Source: Cryptomeria japonica (taxonomy: Eukaryota; Streptophyta; Pinopsida; Cupressales; Cupressaceae). From it: a DNA stretch of 64,000 nt. The stretch is from the NCBI RefSeq assembly GCF_030272615.1, contig NC_081407.1, positions 98,501,897 to 98,565,896 on the forward strand. The letters are read 5' to 3'. The notes below the pieces were generated by a model. The model worked only from the letters and a program-made list of their open reading frames with translations. It made no database searches and was not told the DNA's origin. The translations under genes were made by a program, and so were the position numbers. Within the stretch, counting starts at the first letter, position 1. The number at the start of each line of letters is the position of its first letter. Below are positions 47,882 to 64,000 of the stretch, in pieces.

Positions 47882-49200
47882 TGTTGTATCAGAGTGAAGG
47901 TTCAAGTCTAGGCCTTGAGCTCACCTCGACTTATGTAATCTCGAAGAGTATCTTGGAAGTAGTTGGAAGTAGTAGAGATAAATTGATTGAATAATAAATT
48001 TGCATTTTAAGAAAGACCTAGATGGTAAGGAAAGTGGAATAGAAAAGCATACCACCACAAGGAGTCAAAGAGAAGCTAGCAATGATGGAAATCAACAAGA
48101 ACGAGGAGTGAATCAACAACAAGAGTTGAAGCTATAATCAACGTATTAAATGAGAAAAGGGAACATATCAATAATGACATTGAAAAATAGAAGTGGGACT
48201 TAAAATGAGGATCTTGACAATGATAAGGAAATGAGATGGATGATGAGAGGGAAATTAATATGTTGTAGCTATCTAAAGATTTGAAGAAAATTACCCCACC
48301 TATGTTAGATGGAAAGAAAGTTGGTGAAGGAGCAGAAGATTGGTTCAATGAAATGGAAAAATAATTTGATTAAAAAGGACATTAGTGAAACTACCAAGAC
48401 ATTATGGGGTCCCTACCAACTTATCAAGGTAGCAACTAGTTGGTGGATTAACACGAAGGAATAAAATGGGTATAACAAGGATATAACCACATGAGATCAA
48501 TTTGTTCACCATTTATATAAAAGATGGATACCACAAGTATTGTTTGATGATAAGGTGACATAATTTCATAATCTTTGACAAGGGACCTTGACTATTCAAC
48601 AATATTGGGATAAGATCACTAAATTGATAAAGAACATACCTATGTATCAAAAAGCTCATTTTGGGTTGAATACCAACATAAGGGTAGAAGTTGATGAAGG
48701 AAGTACTTGAGAAATATTTAAATCAAGAAAGGAATATTCAAACCCTAGTAGCAACAAGATAGAACTTTAACAAGAATCGTTCATTCAAATGGAAGCATGA
48801 ATTCAAGGGAAACAAAAACTTCAACAAGTATAAGGAGTTTAATAAATCTAGAAGGAGGCCACCTCCTAATAAAATCAAAGGGATGGATAAAATAATAATA
48901 GGAGAAATTATGATGGAAATTATCAAAAAATAGGATAACTTATTTACCAAGGTTTGATGAAGCAAGGAAGGATCCTCCTACGAATCGGGGAAATAATGAT
49001 AGAGCTATTCAGAGTTTTGGAAAGACGCCAGTAGCAATTGCACAAAAAAAAAAGAATTTGATCAATGCAAAGTATAATGGAATCAATATGATGCTAATGG
49101 AAAGACCTGAATGAGAGGCAACATATGTTTTCAATAAACTCCTTAAAAGGTTATATTAAATAGGTGCATCGGGACGATGCACAATTCAAGGGGGGGAGGA
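47882..49200 (+). pseudogene. gag: Internal region of B: primer site, gag remnant, purine tract
   Basis: A degenerate initiator-Met site TTGTATCAGAGT lies at 47884-47895. Gag words in shifting frames follow: RRQREASND near 48050, LSKDLKKITPPMLDGKK near 48270-48320, and NIPMYQKAHFGLNTNI near 48640-48690, matching gag of A. Stops are frequent. No protease, RT or integrase remains. The end has a hairpin (GTGCATCG...CGATGCAC, 49164-49182) and a polypurine tract (49188-49200) before the LTR. At 1.3 kb it is far below the roughly 5 kb of a full internal region. Confidence 0.85.
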
Positions 49201-53220
<4,020 letters not shown>

Positions 53221-54730
53221 TGATAGTTCTGATACTTAATGTAAGTACAGATCCAATAGCTAACAAGATGAGAGGGGGGGGTGAATCATACAAACTTAAT
53301 CTTCCATAAAAACATTAGATTCAACCTCAGTAACATATACTTCAGTAATATAACCAAAATTGCTAAACATGCAAACTCAAAAGCATATAAACATCATAAA
53401 CCTCATAACACCAGATTTAACGTGGAAACCCAAAATAGGGAAAAACCACTATGGGATTTCGGACCCACTAAGAAATATACTCTTCTAGAGTATGCTTGGT
53501 TAAAAGCAAATCCTATTAAAGATTACAAACACATTGCTAGATGTGACCTGGTTAAGGGATTTCCCTCAGATCTGTTAGGATCTTCACCTTGTTAGAAGTG
53601 ACCTTGTTAAAGGATTTCAAATACTCAATCAGAATGTCACCTTGCTAGAGGGTTTTACAAATAAGACTGTTAAGTCCACTCGGTTAAGAGATTTTTTGTC
53701 ACTTTCACCAAATAACAGTAATAAAAATCTATCTGCAACTTCACATCTAAAATGCTAAAGTAGATTCTTATTTGCTCAATACAATCTAGACATAGAACTA
53801 ATCTTGTCCATCTGCTGGGCTTCTATACTCTGTTAATCAAACAGGTCTTCAATCTTATGTGCTTGGTAATCACTATGTAGCATCCCTGTGCATACATTTT
53901 CCCGCATACACTATTTATCAATAGTTCCTATTTATAAACAATTAGCTAACCGCTTAATCTCCTTGATCACATTTCCCATTATCAATCATAGCCATCAGAT
54001 CTTCAATCTTGTCCAGGTTCAATGTATCCTTCGATCAGAAAAATGTTTTACCCTGCCTTGGAACTTGCATACATTTCTTGGAACTTGTGCTAGGGTATTG
54101 CGGTTCAATCTAAGCTGTAGATCTTCATGCCGATTTTTCTTTGCCATAGATTCATTAACAAATTTTATGCACGACATACCAATCATCTAATCAGTTCCAG
54201 CTCATCAGCTTCCTTCATTAAATAACGCATGCAACCATTTAATGTATTCTGTTATAGCTCGGTTACAACTCGGTAACAACTCAGTAAATACTAAACTTCA
54301 CTCGGTAGACATTCTGCCTTCATTAACCGATAGCGATAACCTTAGGGTTTACTGACTAGGTTCCTTAGGGTTTACCAACTAGGTTCTTTGCTCGGTAACA
54401 TAGTATAGTATTAACCTTACAATTTACAACATATGTATGATGTTAAAACAATCTAAACATCATGATCTCATCATTATCTGACTCGGTAATAGTTGCCCAT
54501 TGAATACCTTATTCATCCCCTTTATTCATCATATTCTTTCTGTGTTTTTAACCGACATCTTTATACTCTTCAAATCATACTTCTCAAGATATGGCAACAT
54601 CATACTGAATTAGAAAATCAATTTCTTGACATCAATGACAAAATAATAATATCAAGACAATAAACATCCTTAATCAGTTATAACCATAATCATCAACAAC
54701 CTTCTCAATATCCTTATTGAAATGCCAACA
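53221..54730 (-). repeat. 3' LTR of copia element C
   Basis: 1,510 bp from TGATAGTTC to GCCAACA. The polypurine tract (minus AAAGGGGGAGAT) abuts at 54731. No genes. Confidence 0.92.
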
Positions 54731-55163
54731 ATCTCCCCCTTTGGCATTGATGGAAAAACCAATTGATTTGACCTTAAAAAGATTCAGATTGCTATGATTT
54801 TGTAATGTTGAAATGCTCTCTTGTTGTCATCAGAATTCTCCCCCATACATTAGACTTCTCCTCTTTTCTCTAGTCTTTTCAATCAGTCTTCTCTCCCTTA
54901 TATTAGTCTTCTCCCCCTTTGACAACAATGCCAAAAAGTAAAGAACTAAAACATAATTTCTTCATGTATGAAGTGAATTCCTGCTGTTATGTATCAACTG
55001 AGTCTCAGATAGAGCATTTTGTCTTCAATTCCTGTTCCCTGTATTGTTTCCTCTATTATTTCCTGTACACTTTTAGAAAACATCCTAAAGTGTGTAAATC
55101 AGCATGTCAATTTTAAAAAGATATTCGATAGAGTCATTGAATTGATGCTTTCACTGAACTCGG
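54731..55163 (-). other. 3' untranslated region of copia element C
   Basis: Holds the polypurine tract and a second purine run (minus TTGTCAAAGGGGGAGA) near 54908-54923. No coding capacity seen. Confidence 0.65.
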
Positions 55164-56885
55164 TCAGTGAGTAGAAGATAGGGGTAGGACCCCTAACTTA
55201 CTTCTAAGATATTCAAAAGTGTCCCTTGGTAGTGGCTTGGTGAAGATATCTACTATTTGTTCCTTTGTGCTAACATACTCTAACACCACTTTCTTCTCTT
55301 GAGCTTCTTCTCTAAGATAATGATATTTGATAGAGATGTGCTTTGTCTTAGAGTACATAATAGGATTCTTTGAAATGTTAATGGCACTAGTATTGTCATA
55401 GAATATAGTTACTAGCTCGGTAACTTTCTCATTTATTCCTTCCAACAGTTGTTTGATCCATGCAATGTTGGTAAAATTCAATGTTGCAGCAACGTATTCA
55501 GCTTTTGTTGTTGACTGTGAAACACATCCTTGTTTCTTGTTAAGACAACTCACTAGTCTTTCTCCTAAAAAGAAAGCTCCTCCACTTGTGCTTTTTCTGT
55601 CATCAATGTTGCCTGCCCAATCAGCATCAGTATAAACTTTTACCAAAATCATTTCCTTTCTGATATACTAAGCCATAATCCTCTATGCCTTTCAAGTATC
55701 TAAAAATTATTTTGATTGATGTCATGTGTGTTTCCTTAGGATCTATAGAGAACCTTGCAACTATACCTATTGCATGTGCTATGTCTGGTCTGTTGTGAAC
55801 AACATATTGTAGCTTTCCAATCATGGATCGGTAAAGTGTCTCATCAACAGATGCAGATTCATCATTCTTTGATAGTATACAATTGGTAGTCATAGGAGTA
55901 CTTACTGGTTTTGAATCCTCCATTCCAAATTTCTTCAAGATTTCCTTTATGTACTTGGATTGAGTAATGAAAATCTCATTTTTCATTTGCAGTATCTGTA
56001 AACCTATAAAATACTTTATCTCACCGATTAATGACATCTCAAATTCTTTGCTCATTTCATTTCCAAAGTTCTTGCATAGAGAGTCATTTCCACAAAATAT
56101 AATATCATCAACAAATATGGCTGAGATCAGTATTCCATTTTCATCATTCTTCATGTACATATTGTTGTTCTCACTTGTCCTTATAAAACCAATCTTAATC
56201 AAATAAGAGTGCAATCTTTCATACCATGCTCTAGGTGCTTGTTTCAGACCATATAATGCTTTATTCAATTTAGATACCTGATCTTTATTATTGTCTTCAA
56301 CAAATCCTTCAGGTTGTTCAATAAAAACTTCTTCTTCTAATATTTCATTCAGAAATGCAGAGTTGACATCCTTTTGATATACCTTGAAGTTTTTGAAATC
56401 AACATATGCCAACAATGTTCTTACTCCTTCAAGTCTAGCCACAGGTGCAAGAGTTTCACCATAATCAATTCCTTCTTCTTGAGCATAACCTTTGCAAACT
56501 AGTCTTGCTTTATTTCGAATGACCTCTCCTTTTTCATTTAGCTTGTTTCTAAAAATCCACTTTGTACCAATTACATTTTTGTCCTTTGGTCTTGGGATTA
56601 GTGTCCATGTGTCATTCTTCTTGATTTGATCAATCTCTTCTGTCATAGCATTTATCCAATCTTCACTGTTAAATGCCTCTTTCATATTCTCGGTTCAAAT
56701 TCAGATATCAAACATGTGTTTTGTCTCAGTTTGTTCCTTGTCATCACTAGATCATCCTTATCTCCTATAATCTGACTTGGTGCATGATGTCTTCTGACAT
56801 ACTTGGCTAATACAGGCTTGGTAGGTTCTGTATGATCTTCTTCATCACTCGGTAACTGGATATTCTCTTCATTTTCTTCAACAAT
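55164..56885 (-). pseudogene. pol: RT and RNase H of copia element C
   Basis: RT frame 56685-55627 (352 codons) with GTKWIFRNKLNEKGEV, the polymerase box IFVDDIIFCGND and RYLKGIEDYGL. A frameshift near 55640 leads to RNase H (55652-55164): VYTDADWAGNIDDRKSTSGG, KAEYVAAT and DIFTKPLP. Another one-base loss near 56690 separates it from the integrase frame. It reads GETLAPVARLEG where GETFAPVARLEG is usual. Confidence 0.92.
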
Positions 56886-58280
56886 TTACTCGATAAGACT
56901 TGTCGGTTGAACATAGACAAATTCATCATAATCTTCTGGTTCCTTGGAATTTCCTTCATCATTCCTTTCTGCAAATTCATCAATTTTCACATTTGCACTT
57001 TCTACTATTTTGTTAGATGATTTGATCAGACATTTAAATGCTTTGCTTCTATAAGAATAACCTAGAAATGTTCCTTCTTCACTTTTCTGATCAAACTTGT
57101 CATTTCTATCATCTTTGTGTACATAGCATCTACTTCCAAAGATTTTATAATAACTTACATTAGGTTTCTTGTCATACCAGATTTCATATGGTGTCTTCAA
57201 AGTACCTTTCTTCAGTTGTACTCGGTTCAGGGTGTAAACTGTTGTGCTTATTTCTTCTCTCCAAAAATTTTGTGGCACTTTCTTTTCAATCATCAGGGTT
57301 CTAGCACAATCCACAATAGATTTGTTTCTTCTCTCAGCTATTCCATTCTGCTGTGGAGTTCTCGGTGCAGAGACTTGTCTTTTAATACCATGATCATTGC
57401 AGAATAAGTTGAACTCATCAGATGTGAACTCTCCTCCTCTATTTGATCTAAGACATTTTAGTTGTCTTCCTGTTTCATTTTCAACTCTTGCCTTGTACCA
57501 TTTAAACATTTGAAAAGCTTCTGCTTTTTCTTTTAAAAACATTACTGACATCATCCTTGAATAGTCATCCACAAATAATATGAAATATTTATCACCATAA
57601 TGAATTTGAACTTTCATAGGACCACAAAGATCAGTGTGCACAAGATCTAAAATTCCCTTAGAAGTGTAAGACTTACTTGTAAAACTTGATCTTGTCATCT
57701 TACCCATCTGGCATCCTCGGCACATAGCATTCTCAGGTTTTTCAAGACTCGGTAGACCTCTTACTCGGTGCTTCTTACTTATTTTGATCAGATTATCAAA
57801 ATTTACATGACAAAACCTTTTATGCCATAACCAGGTATTATCTATTGCATACAGACACTTGTTCTGAGTTGAGTCAAGGTGAAATGTGTTACCTTTTGTT
57901 TGTGCCCCGGTAGCAGCTAACTTTCCATTCTTGTCATGAACTTTGACAACTCCTTTCTGAAATTCTATTCGGTAACCTGTATTGTTTAGTTGTGCTACAC
58001 TCAACAAATTGTATTTCAAACCTTCAACCCAATAAACATCATTGCATCTTGCATTGTCAAGAAGTGTTATAGATCCTTTACCTTTCATCAGACATGGTGC
58101 ATCATTACCAAATTTTACATAGCCTCCATCATAATCTTCTAACATAACAAACTTGTGTTTATCACTTGTCATATGATGTGAGCATCCACTATCTATGATC
58201 CAAGAATCATTAGTATTTATGTGAGATATTAAGGCTTTTTCTTCATACCTTTCTTCATCTGATCCATCTTTGATAGCCAC
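56886..58280 (-). pseudogene. pol: Protease and integrase of copia element C
   Basis: 464 codons ending in TAA (CAA-to-TAA). The protease motif WIIDSGCSHHMTSD is near residue 28. The integrase zinc region (FCHVNF ... CRGCQMGK) and core follow. Catalytic residues: Asp in HTDLCGP is present; the second, usually RTDRGGEF, reads RSNRGGEF, so Asn replaces Asp (a G-to-A change); Glu in IAERRN is present. The C-terminus has FLGYSYRSKAFKC. Integrase would be inactive. Confidence 0.92.
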
Positions 58281-59342
58281 ATAAACTACTTCCTCTGTAT
58301 CAGTTTCATCTGATTTATCATCATTGGATTCCTCATCAGCTATTAAGCATGTCTTTCTATCTCTTCTTTTAAAGTCTCGGTGTCATCTGTAATGATTGTC
58401 TTTCTGTCTATCATCTCAGTAATCTCTCTTTTCAGTAGAATCTTTGTCAGGACAGTTAGAAGCCATATGTCCTATCTTATCACAATTGAAACATTTGAAA
58501 GGTAGTTTTCCTTTATACTTACCTTTGCCTCTCGGTAATCTTTTACCTAATAGTGCTTCAAACTCTTCCTGCTTTCTGATTTCCTCATATAGTTTGTGTA
58601 CTTCTTCCATGTTCTTACGAAATCTTTCACTTGCTCCACTGTGATCTCCTTTAGAGTACTTATACTTTATTTCATTGTAATCATTAGATTCATCAAGATG
58701 AAAAGAACTAAATGCAGATTCAACTTTATTTACTGAAGATCCACTGTTATCAAAGTTACTTAACTCAAATGCATGTAGCTTAGCAATAGTAGCATCTAAA
58801 GAAACTAGCATATTAGGTATAGACCTCAATTCATTGATTGCAAAGACACAGATTGCATAAGCTGGTAGAAGTGTTCTTAACAACTTACTTATTATATCCT
58901 TTTCTTCAATAGTTCCACCTGCTCCTTTGATTTGATTGACAATCTCCTTTAGTCTTGTACTATACTGAGTTATGTTCTCACCTTCATTCATCCTCATAGA
59001 TTCAAGTTGTCCTCTTAGACTATCTACTTTTGCTCTTTGAACATGTTCATCTCTTCCATATACTGATATGAGCTTATTCCACATAGCCTTTGCATCATTG
59101 CAGCCTTCTAGATCATTTAACTCTGAGTCGGTCAATGCAGATGTTATTTCAATCATTGCTTGGATATGTTCTTGCTTTGCCTTTATCTCTTCCATAGTCA
59201 ATGGATAGGAGCTTGGTGTGATGAAATAATTCTCTAGATAATATAAAGCATATTCTCCAACTCCTGATAGGTGCAGCTTCATCCTTTTCTGCCATGTAAA
59301 GAAACTTGATTTGTTCAGCTTCGGTGCATCCCTCTTATACAT
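58281..59342 (-). pseudogene. gag: Gag of copia element C
   Basis: 308 open codons (59342-58416), starting KLNKSSFFTWQKRMKLHLSG, ending in the zinc knuckle CFNCDKIGHMASNCP and then TGA (58416). A second TGA lies near 58388. Both fit CGA-to-TGA, and the frame otherwise continues into protease. The usual copia gag domain (SLRGQLESMRMNEGENITQY) lies mid-protein. Confidence 0.9.
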
Positions 59343-59392
59343 CTTCGGATCTTTGCCTCAAGTACCTTTAAACTTTTCTTCCAGAGTCCAAA

Positions 59393-59404
59393 GCTCTGAT
59401 ACCA
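59393..59404 (-). other. Primer-binding site of copia element C
   Basis: Minus strand TGGTATCAGAGC (initiator Met-tRNA), two bases from the 5' LTR at 59407. Confidence 0.93.
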
Positions 59405-59406
59405 AT

Positions 59407-60923
59407 TGATAGTTCTGATACTTAATGTAAGTACAGATCCAATAACCAACAAGATGAGAGGGGGGGTGTAAATCATACAGACTTAATCTTCCATAAAAAC
59501 ATCAGATTCAACCTCGGTAACATATGCTTTAGTAATATAACCAAAACTGCTAAACATGCAAACTCAAAAGCATATAAACATCATAAACCTCATAACACCA
59601 GATTTAACGTTGAAACCCAAAATAGGGAAAAATGACTGTGGGATTTCAGACCCACTAAGAAATATACTCTTCTAGAGTATGATTGGTTAAAAGCAAATTA
59701 TGTTAAAGATTACAAACACATTGCCAGATGTGACCCAGTTAAGGGATTTCCCTCAGATCTGTTAGGATCTTCACCTTGTTAGAAGTGACCTTGTTAAAGG
59801 ATTTCAAACACTCAATCAGAATGTCACCTTGCTAGAGGGTTTTACAAATAAGATTGTTAAGTCCACTCGATTAAGAGATTTTCTGTCACTTTCACAAAAT
59901 AATAGTAATAAAAATCTATCTGCAACTTCACATCTAAAATGCTAAAGTAGATTCTTATTTGCTCAATACAATCTAGACATGGAACTAATCTTGTCCATCT
60001 GTTGGGCTTCTATACTCTATTATTCAAACAGGTCTTCAAGCTTCTGTGCTCGGTAATCACTATGTAGCATCCCTGTGCATACATTTGCCCGCATACACTG
60101 TTTATCAATAGTTCCCTATTTATAAACAATTAGCTAACCACTTAATCTCCTTGATCACACTTCCCATGATCAATCATAGCCATCAGATCTTCAATCTTGT
60201 CCAGGTTCAATGTATCCTTCGATCAAAAAAATCTTTTACCCTGCCTTGGAACTTGTGCTAGGGTATTGCGGTTCAATTTGAGTTGTAGATCTTCATGTCG
60301 ATTTTCCTTTGCCATAGATTCATTAACAAACTTTATGCACGGCATACCAATCATCTAATCAGTTTCAGCTCATCAGCTTCCTTCATTAAATAATGCATGC
60401 AACCATTTAATGTATTCTGTTATAGCTCGGTTACAACTCAGTAAATACTAAACTTCACTCGGTAGACATTCTGCCTTCATTAACCGATAGCGATAACCTT
60501 AGAGTTTACCGACTAGGTTCCTAAGGGTTTACCGACTAGGTTCTTTTCTCGGTAACATAGTATAGTATTAACCTTACAATTTACAACATATGTATGATGT
60601 TAAAACAATCTAAACATCATGATCTCATCATTATCTGACTCGGTAATAGTTGCCCATTGAATACCTTATTCATCCCCTTTATTCATCATATTCTTTCTGT
60701 GTCTTTTACCGACATCTTTATACTCTTCAAATCATACTTCTCAAGATATGGCAACATCATACTGAATTAGAAATTCAATTTCTTGACATCAATGACAAAA
60801 TAATAATATCAAGACAGTAAACATCCTTAATCAGTTATATCCATAGTCATCAACAACCTTCTCAATATCCTTATTGAAATGCCAACAATCTCCCATTGTC
60901 TGTTATAATGCCAAATGCCAACA
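59407..60923 (-). repeat. 5' LTR of copia element C
   Basis: Colinear with 53221-54730 up to 60887, followed by 36 extra bases (60888-60923) that include a second TGTTGGCATT-type end and a GGGAGAT purine run. 1,517 bp in all. Confidence 0.9.
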
Positions 60924-60929
60924 GATTTC

Positions 60930-61566
60930 AATGGATGATAACAGATTAAGGGTGACGTATTTAATAGGAAATAAGGCTTAGTTGTTTTAGGCCATAAGAA
61001 AAAGGCCATCTTGAGCCTTTTTTTTCCTATAGAGCTACCATCGTGGGTAGCAACCGCAGAGAAACTGTCTGCGACATTGACCCTAGAAAGGGTTGCATAC
61101 CCACCATATAGTTTACATTAAATCATAGTTTAGAAAAAAGAACTACATACTTTGCGCCTTGATCCTATGTCCAAATGAGTATGTAGGCAGTCTAGGGACG
61201 AAGTTGTCCCTTGTACTCAGGCATTCGGGGATGGGGATTAGGATTTGGTTATGGGTGAGTAATTGGTTCTTGAATCTCCTTGGTCTTTTAATCAAATGGT
61301 GCAAATAATAATTGAAAGGTTAAAATTAATTCAATGCATACTCAGAAGGAATCTCATATGGATTCGCTTGACTTCCTGAGGCTTTAGGCCGAATTCCGAG
61401 GTGGAACTCAAGCTTGTTTATGTAATTATTTTAATACTCCTAAGGATGGCGACCTCGGTGCACTCCTAGTAGGGGAGTGTAGTCTTTAGAGAGTGGCTCA
61501 GGACCCGGATGGTCCCAATGAGTCTAAAGTCTCTGGCCAGAGCATATCCTATTCTTATGAATAGAT
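60930..61566 (+). repeat. 3' LTR of B, segment 2
   Basis: Resumes B's LTR after C; matches 38170-38809 of the 5' LTR. It has the GCTACC...GGTAGC stem-loop (61034-61051) and a CACTCC...GGAGTG stem-loop (about 61459-61480). It is broken by D; TAGAT at 61562-61566 would be D's left duplication. Confidence 0.87.
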
Positions 61567-62994
61567 TGTCACAACCCTCCTTTATCACTTTTGGATTTAA
61601 AATACGATTCTATTACATTTTTGTTAAACTACTTAAAATGATTGAATAAATGTTATAAAAGAATAAAATGAACACACACACACACACACTTGGAGAATAT
61701 AATTCAAAAGGCATTATTTTTATTTATTTATTTTCCACTCCCAATTATGGCACATGTTGTAGGAAGAATAAGAAGCTTCTAGATGAATCTCCATCACCTT
61801 GCATGTAACTCCCCCCACTAAGTTTAATCAATTTGCATGAGTCCAATATTGGAAAAGAATCTCTTTTTTTATTTAAATTTTCTAGATAGTGGAATGGAGG
61901 GAATTTTCTTATAAAATTGTATACAAGTTTCAAAGAAGGCAGTTGATTATGTTTTTTTGAAGGAAATTTCCCAAGTTTTAGAAGTAGATCTTCTTTGGTA
62001 GTCTCATTTTTGTTTCCGGGATTTTAAGTTGTTGTTTGAAGGATTTCTCTCAAGTTGCAAGGAAGGATCAAAAGGATAACCAGTGGATTCAACATTTAGC
62101 TCGATAAAACAGGTTCTCTCCTTGTTATTTCACATTCACTTATGAGGAATTTGTATTATCAAAAAAGAAAAATAGTTATAGATCTTCCTTTATATAAAGA
62201 ATTTTTTTTTATTAGATTGTAAATATTTTATTTAGGGATAAACAATAATGATAATGCTTTCATATAGTGCATGTAAAAGATAGTTATTTATTTATTTTAT
62301 TTCCCTTAAGAAAATATGCACATGATCTTGCTTTTTGTTTTTTTTCAAAGATTTTAGCAAAAAAAAATCATATTCTTTTAATTGTTTAAAAACTCTTTTT
62401 CTGAGATTAAAATTCTTCCCTGTGTGATTTGAATCTTAATCTTTATCTCTTCCCTCCAATTCATTTCTCTAGTTCTTCGAATGGAAATCTGAATCTCATT
62501 CTTTAATCTCTCTGTGATTATTAGTTAAATAATTCTTTCTGTGATTATATGTTAAACAAATACCTCTATGATTATTAGTTAAATAAATCTCTCTATGATT
62601 ATTAGTTAAATAAATCTCCCTGTTAGATCTCTCTATGAATATTAGTTGAATAAAATCCTCCTGTGAATACTGGAAATGAATACTGGAAATAAATAATCTT
62701 CCTATGAATACTGGAAATAAATAATCTTCCTGTGAATATTGGAAATAAATAATCTTCCTGTGAATACTGGAAATAAACAATCTTCCCATGTGAATACTGG
62801 AAATAAACAATCTCCCTGTGAAAACTGGAAATAAACTCTCTATCCCCCTGTGAATACTGGAAGTATTAACCTCTGTTACTGTAAAATCAATCCAAAACAA
62901 TTGTTTGATTATCTATTTTATTCATGTTCTTATTTTCATAAATGAATACTCTTTTTTATATATTTATATATCATTAAATAATTGAAAATGTAAA

Positions 62995-63026
<32 letters not shown>

Positions 63027-64000
63027 GACACGGTCTCCAAAAAAAAAATTGAATGAATAGTGGATGGCGTGCAGGGGAGGTGGTTAATATAACCGCCGGG
63101 GGGGGCAGTGGTACCCTCCACTACCCCTGTGGTCACTGTCACAGTAGTGGTCGCAGGGGAGTGGAGGGGCCCACAGTGTCCCCTCAACCCTGCAGAACTA
63201 CGCATGTAGGACCGCAGGGGTGATGGGACCCATGGTCCCCACCCCCCCTATTTACTATTAAAACAAAAAAAAATTCGTTTATTTTATTTTTTAGTTAGTT
63301 TTTTTTATATATTCTTTTTAAATTGCAATTTGGAATTTTTAGTAATTACTTTGGGTTAAATTTTAAGTTAATTGCTAATAATTATTTTAGTTTAAATTTT
63401 AAGTTTAATTGTTAATAATTGCAATTTAGGAAATGTTAATTCTTTCCTTAGTATAAATTTTAAGTTATTGATTTTAACTTAGAAATATTTATAAATATTG
63501 GGGATTATTGTGTAGTAAATTCATAATTAATTTATCCTTAGTAATTTTATATTCGTAAATTATATTATATCAAATTCTTTTAATTAGAGTTATTCAATCC
63601 ATTTAAGATCCATTGGGGCACTTAGTTGGCCTTTAGCAATTAATTCACATTAATATGATTTGAATCGAATGCCTAAATTAATCACTATTTTTGGATTGCT
63701 TAATTATGCACGCAAGTTACACTATTCTTATATCATGCAAATTACTTATAGATTAACTACATTTATTGACGTTATCATCTCCATGCAAGTACACATGTAA
63801 TTATTAATATGCAAGTTTTCATATGCAGGTTATATTTCAAGTTATGGTTTTTATTCTACGTAATTCATCAAGTAGTTATTTCAATCAATTAAAATTATGC
63901 ACATTCAATTAGTAATTGTTTTCAAGCAAGATGTTTTCATAGCTTCTTAGTTAGAAAAATAAATAAAGGAAGATGGAAACCAAAACCTAGTAGCGTTCGG
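61567..64000 (+). repeat. LTR of gypsy element D, plus strand, incomplete
   Basis: Starts TGTCACAACCCTCC, the same family as the 5' LTR of A (47563 read downward to about 45030). It contains CTGTGAA minisatellites (62510-62870), an AT run (62996-63020) and the GC-rich palindromic island (63060-63245). It ends at the window edge at ACCTAGTAGCGTTCGG, leaving about 1.3 kb of LTR unseen. It could be a full element or a solo LTR. Confidence 0.87.
62510..62870 (+). repeat. CTGTGAA minisatellites in LTR D
   Basis: Two adjoining arrays: about five units of CTCTGTGATTATTAGTTAAATAA (62510-62660) and about eight units of CTGTGAATACTGGAAATAAA (62650-62870). The minus-strand frame across them is repeat translation, not a gene. 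Confidence 0.85.

Larger units (their letters stand above)
53221..60923 (-). mobile_element. Copia element C, complete
   Basis: 7.7 kb on the minus strand, with GATTTC on both sides (53215-53220, 60924-60929; the true duplication may be five of these six bases). Related to E in layout, gag start, zinc knuckle and primer site, but its LTRs are distinct. The LTRs are about 1.5 kb and similar to each other. The 5' LTR carries an extra 36 bp at its outer end. Pol has two frameshifts. Confidence 0.92.

Noticed and set aside
62496-62900. 134-codon frame rich in RLFISSIH repeats
   Set aside because: It is the translation of the CTGTGAA minisatellite in LTR D.

Overview
This is about 64 kb of transposon-only DNA from a plant nuclear genome. 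All recognisable coding capacity belongs to LTR retrotransposons (Ty1/copia and Ty3/gypsy), and I see no host gene, rRNA or tRNA. Stacked retrotransposons, LTRs of 4-5.6 kb, initiator-Met-tRNA primer sites and plant-type gag/pol lineages indicate a large-genome seed plant. A gymnosperm is plausible, but the sequence alone cannot show it.

The window is a nest, read from exact LTR ends and target-site duplications (TSDs). The outermost layer is copia element F (minus strand, 449-4385). It is broken by gypsy element B (plus strand), which starts at 4386 and has LTRs of about 5.0-5.3 kb. B's 5' LTR lies in four pieces: 4386-5394, 27349-28173, 35674-38863 and 47569-47881. Three insertions split it. 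The first is H (5395-27348), an opposite-strand solo LTR of B's own family, which itself contains the 16.3 kb Tat-like gypsy element J (6595-22940). The second is copia element E (28174-35668, TSD AATCT). The third is chromovirus-like gypsy element A (38864-47563, TSD CTCAT). B keeps only a 1.3 kb internal region with decayed gag. Its 3' LTR starts at 49201 and is split by copia element C (53221-60923, TSD GATTTC) and by gypsy element D, whose LTR starts at 61567 and runs off the window.

J is the youngest and most informative element. Its 783-bp LTRs differ at about nine positions. Gag to integrase is one uninterrupted frame of about 2,500 codons with six nonsense codons and no frameshift. 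It has the second RNase H typical of the Tat lineage. Between integrase and the 3' LTR, on the opposite strand, lies a decayed gene for a plant-mobile-domain (PMD) protein followed by an acidic/Gln-rich linker and a coiled coil. A GTAAGT donor and a pyrimidine-rich CAG acceptor join a 63-codon first exon to the PMD exon in phase. Arrays of a CGTCTGTG-like motif occur in the gag leader and, in the matching orientation, inside the antisense intron. This antisense module and its shared motif arrays are the best candidate for a system worth following up.

All pol genes here are broken. Most stops look like single C-to-T changes at CG or CAG sites, as expected for methylated, silenced repeats. The giant LTRs share several conserved stem-loops and short tandem arrays that look structural or regulatory rather than coding.
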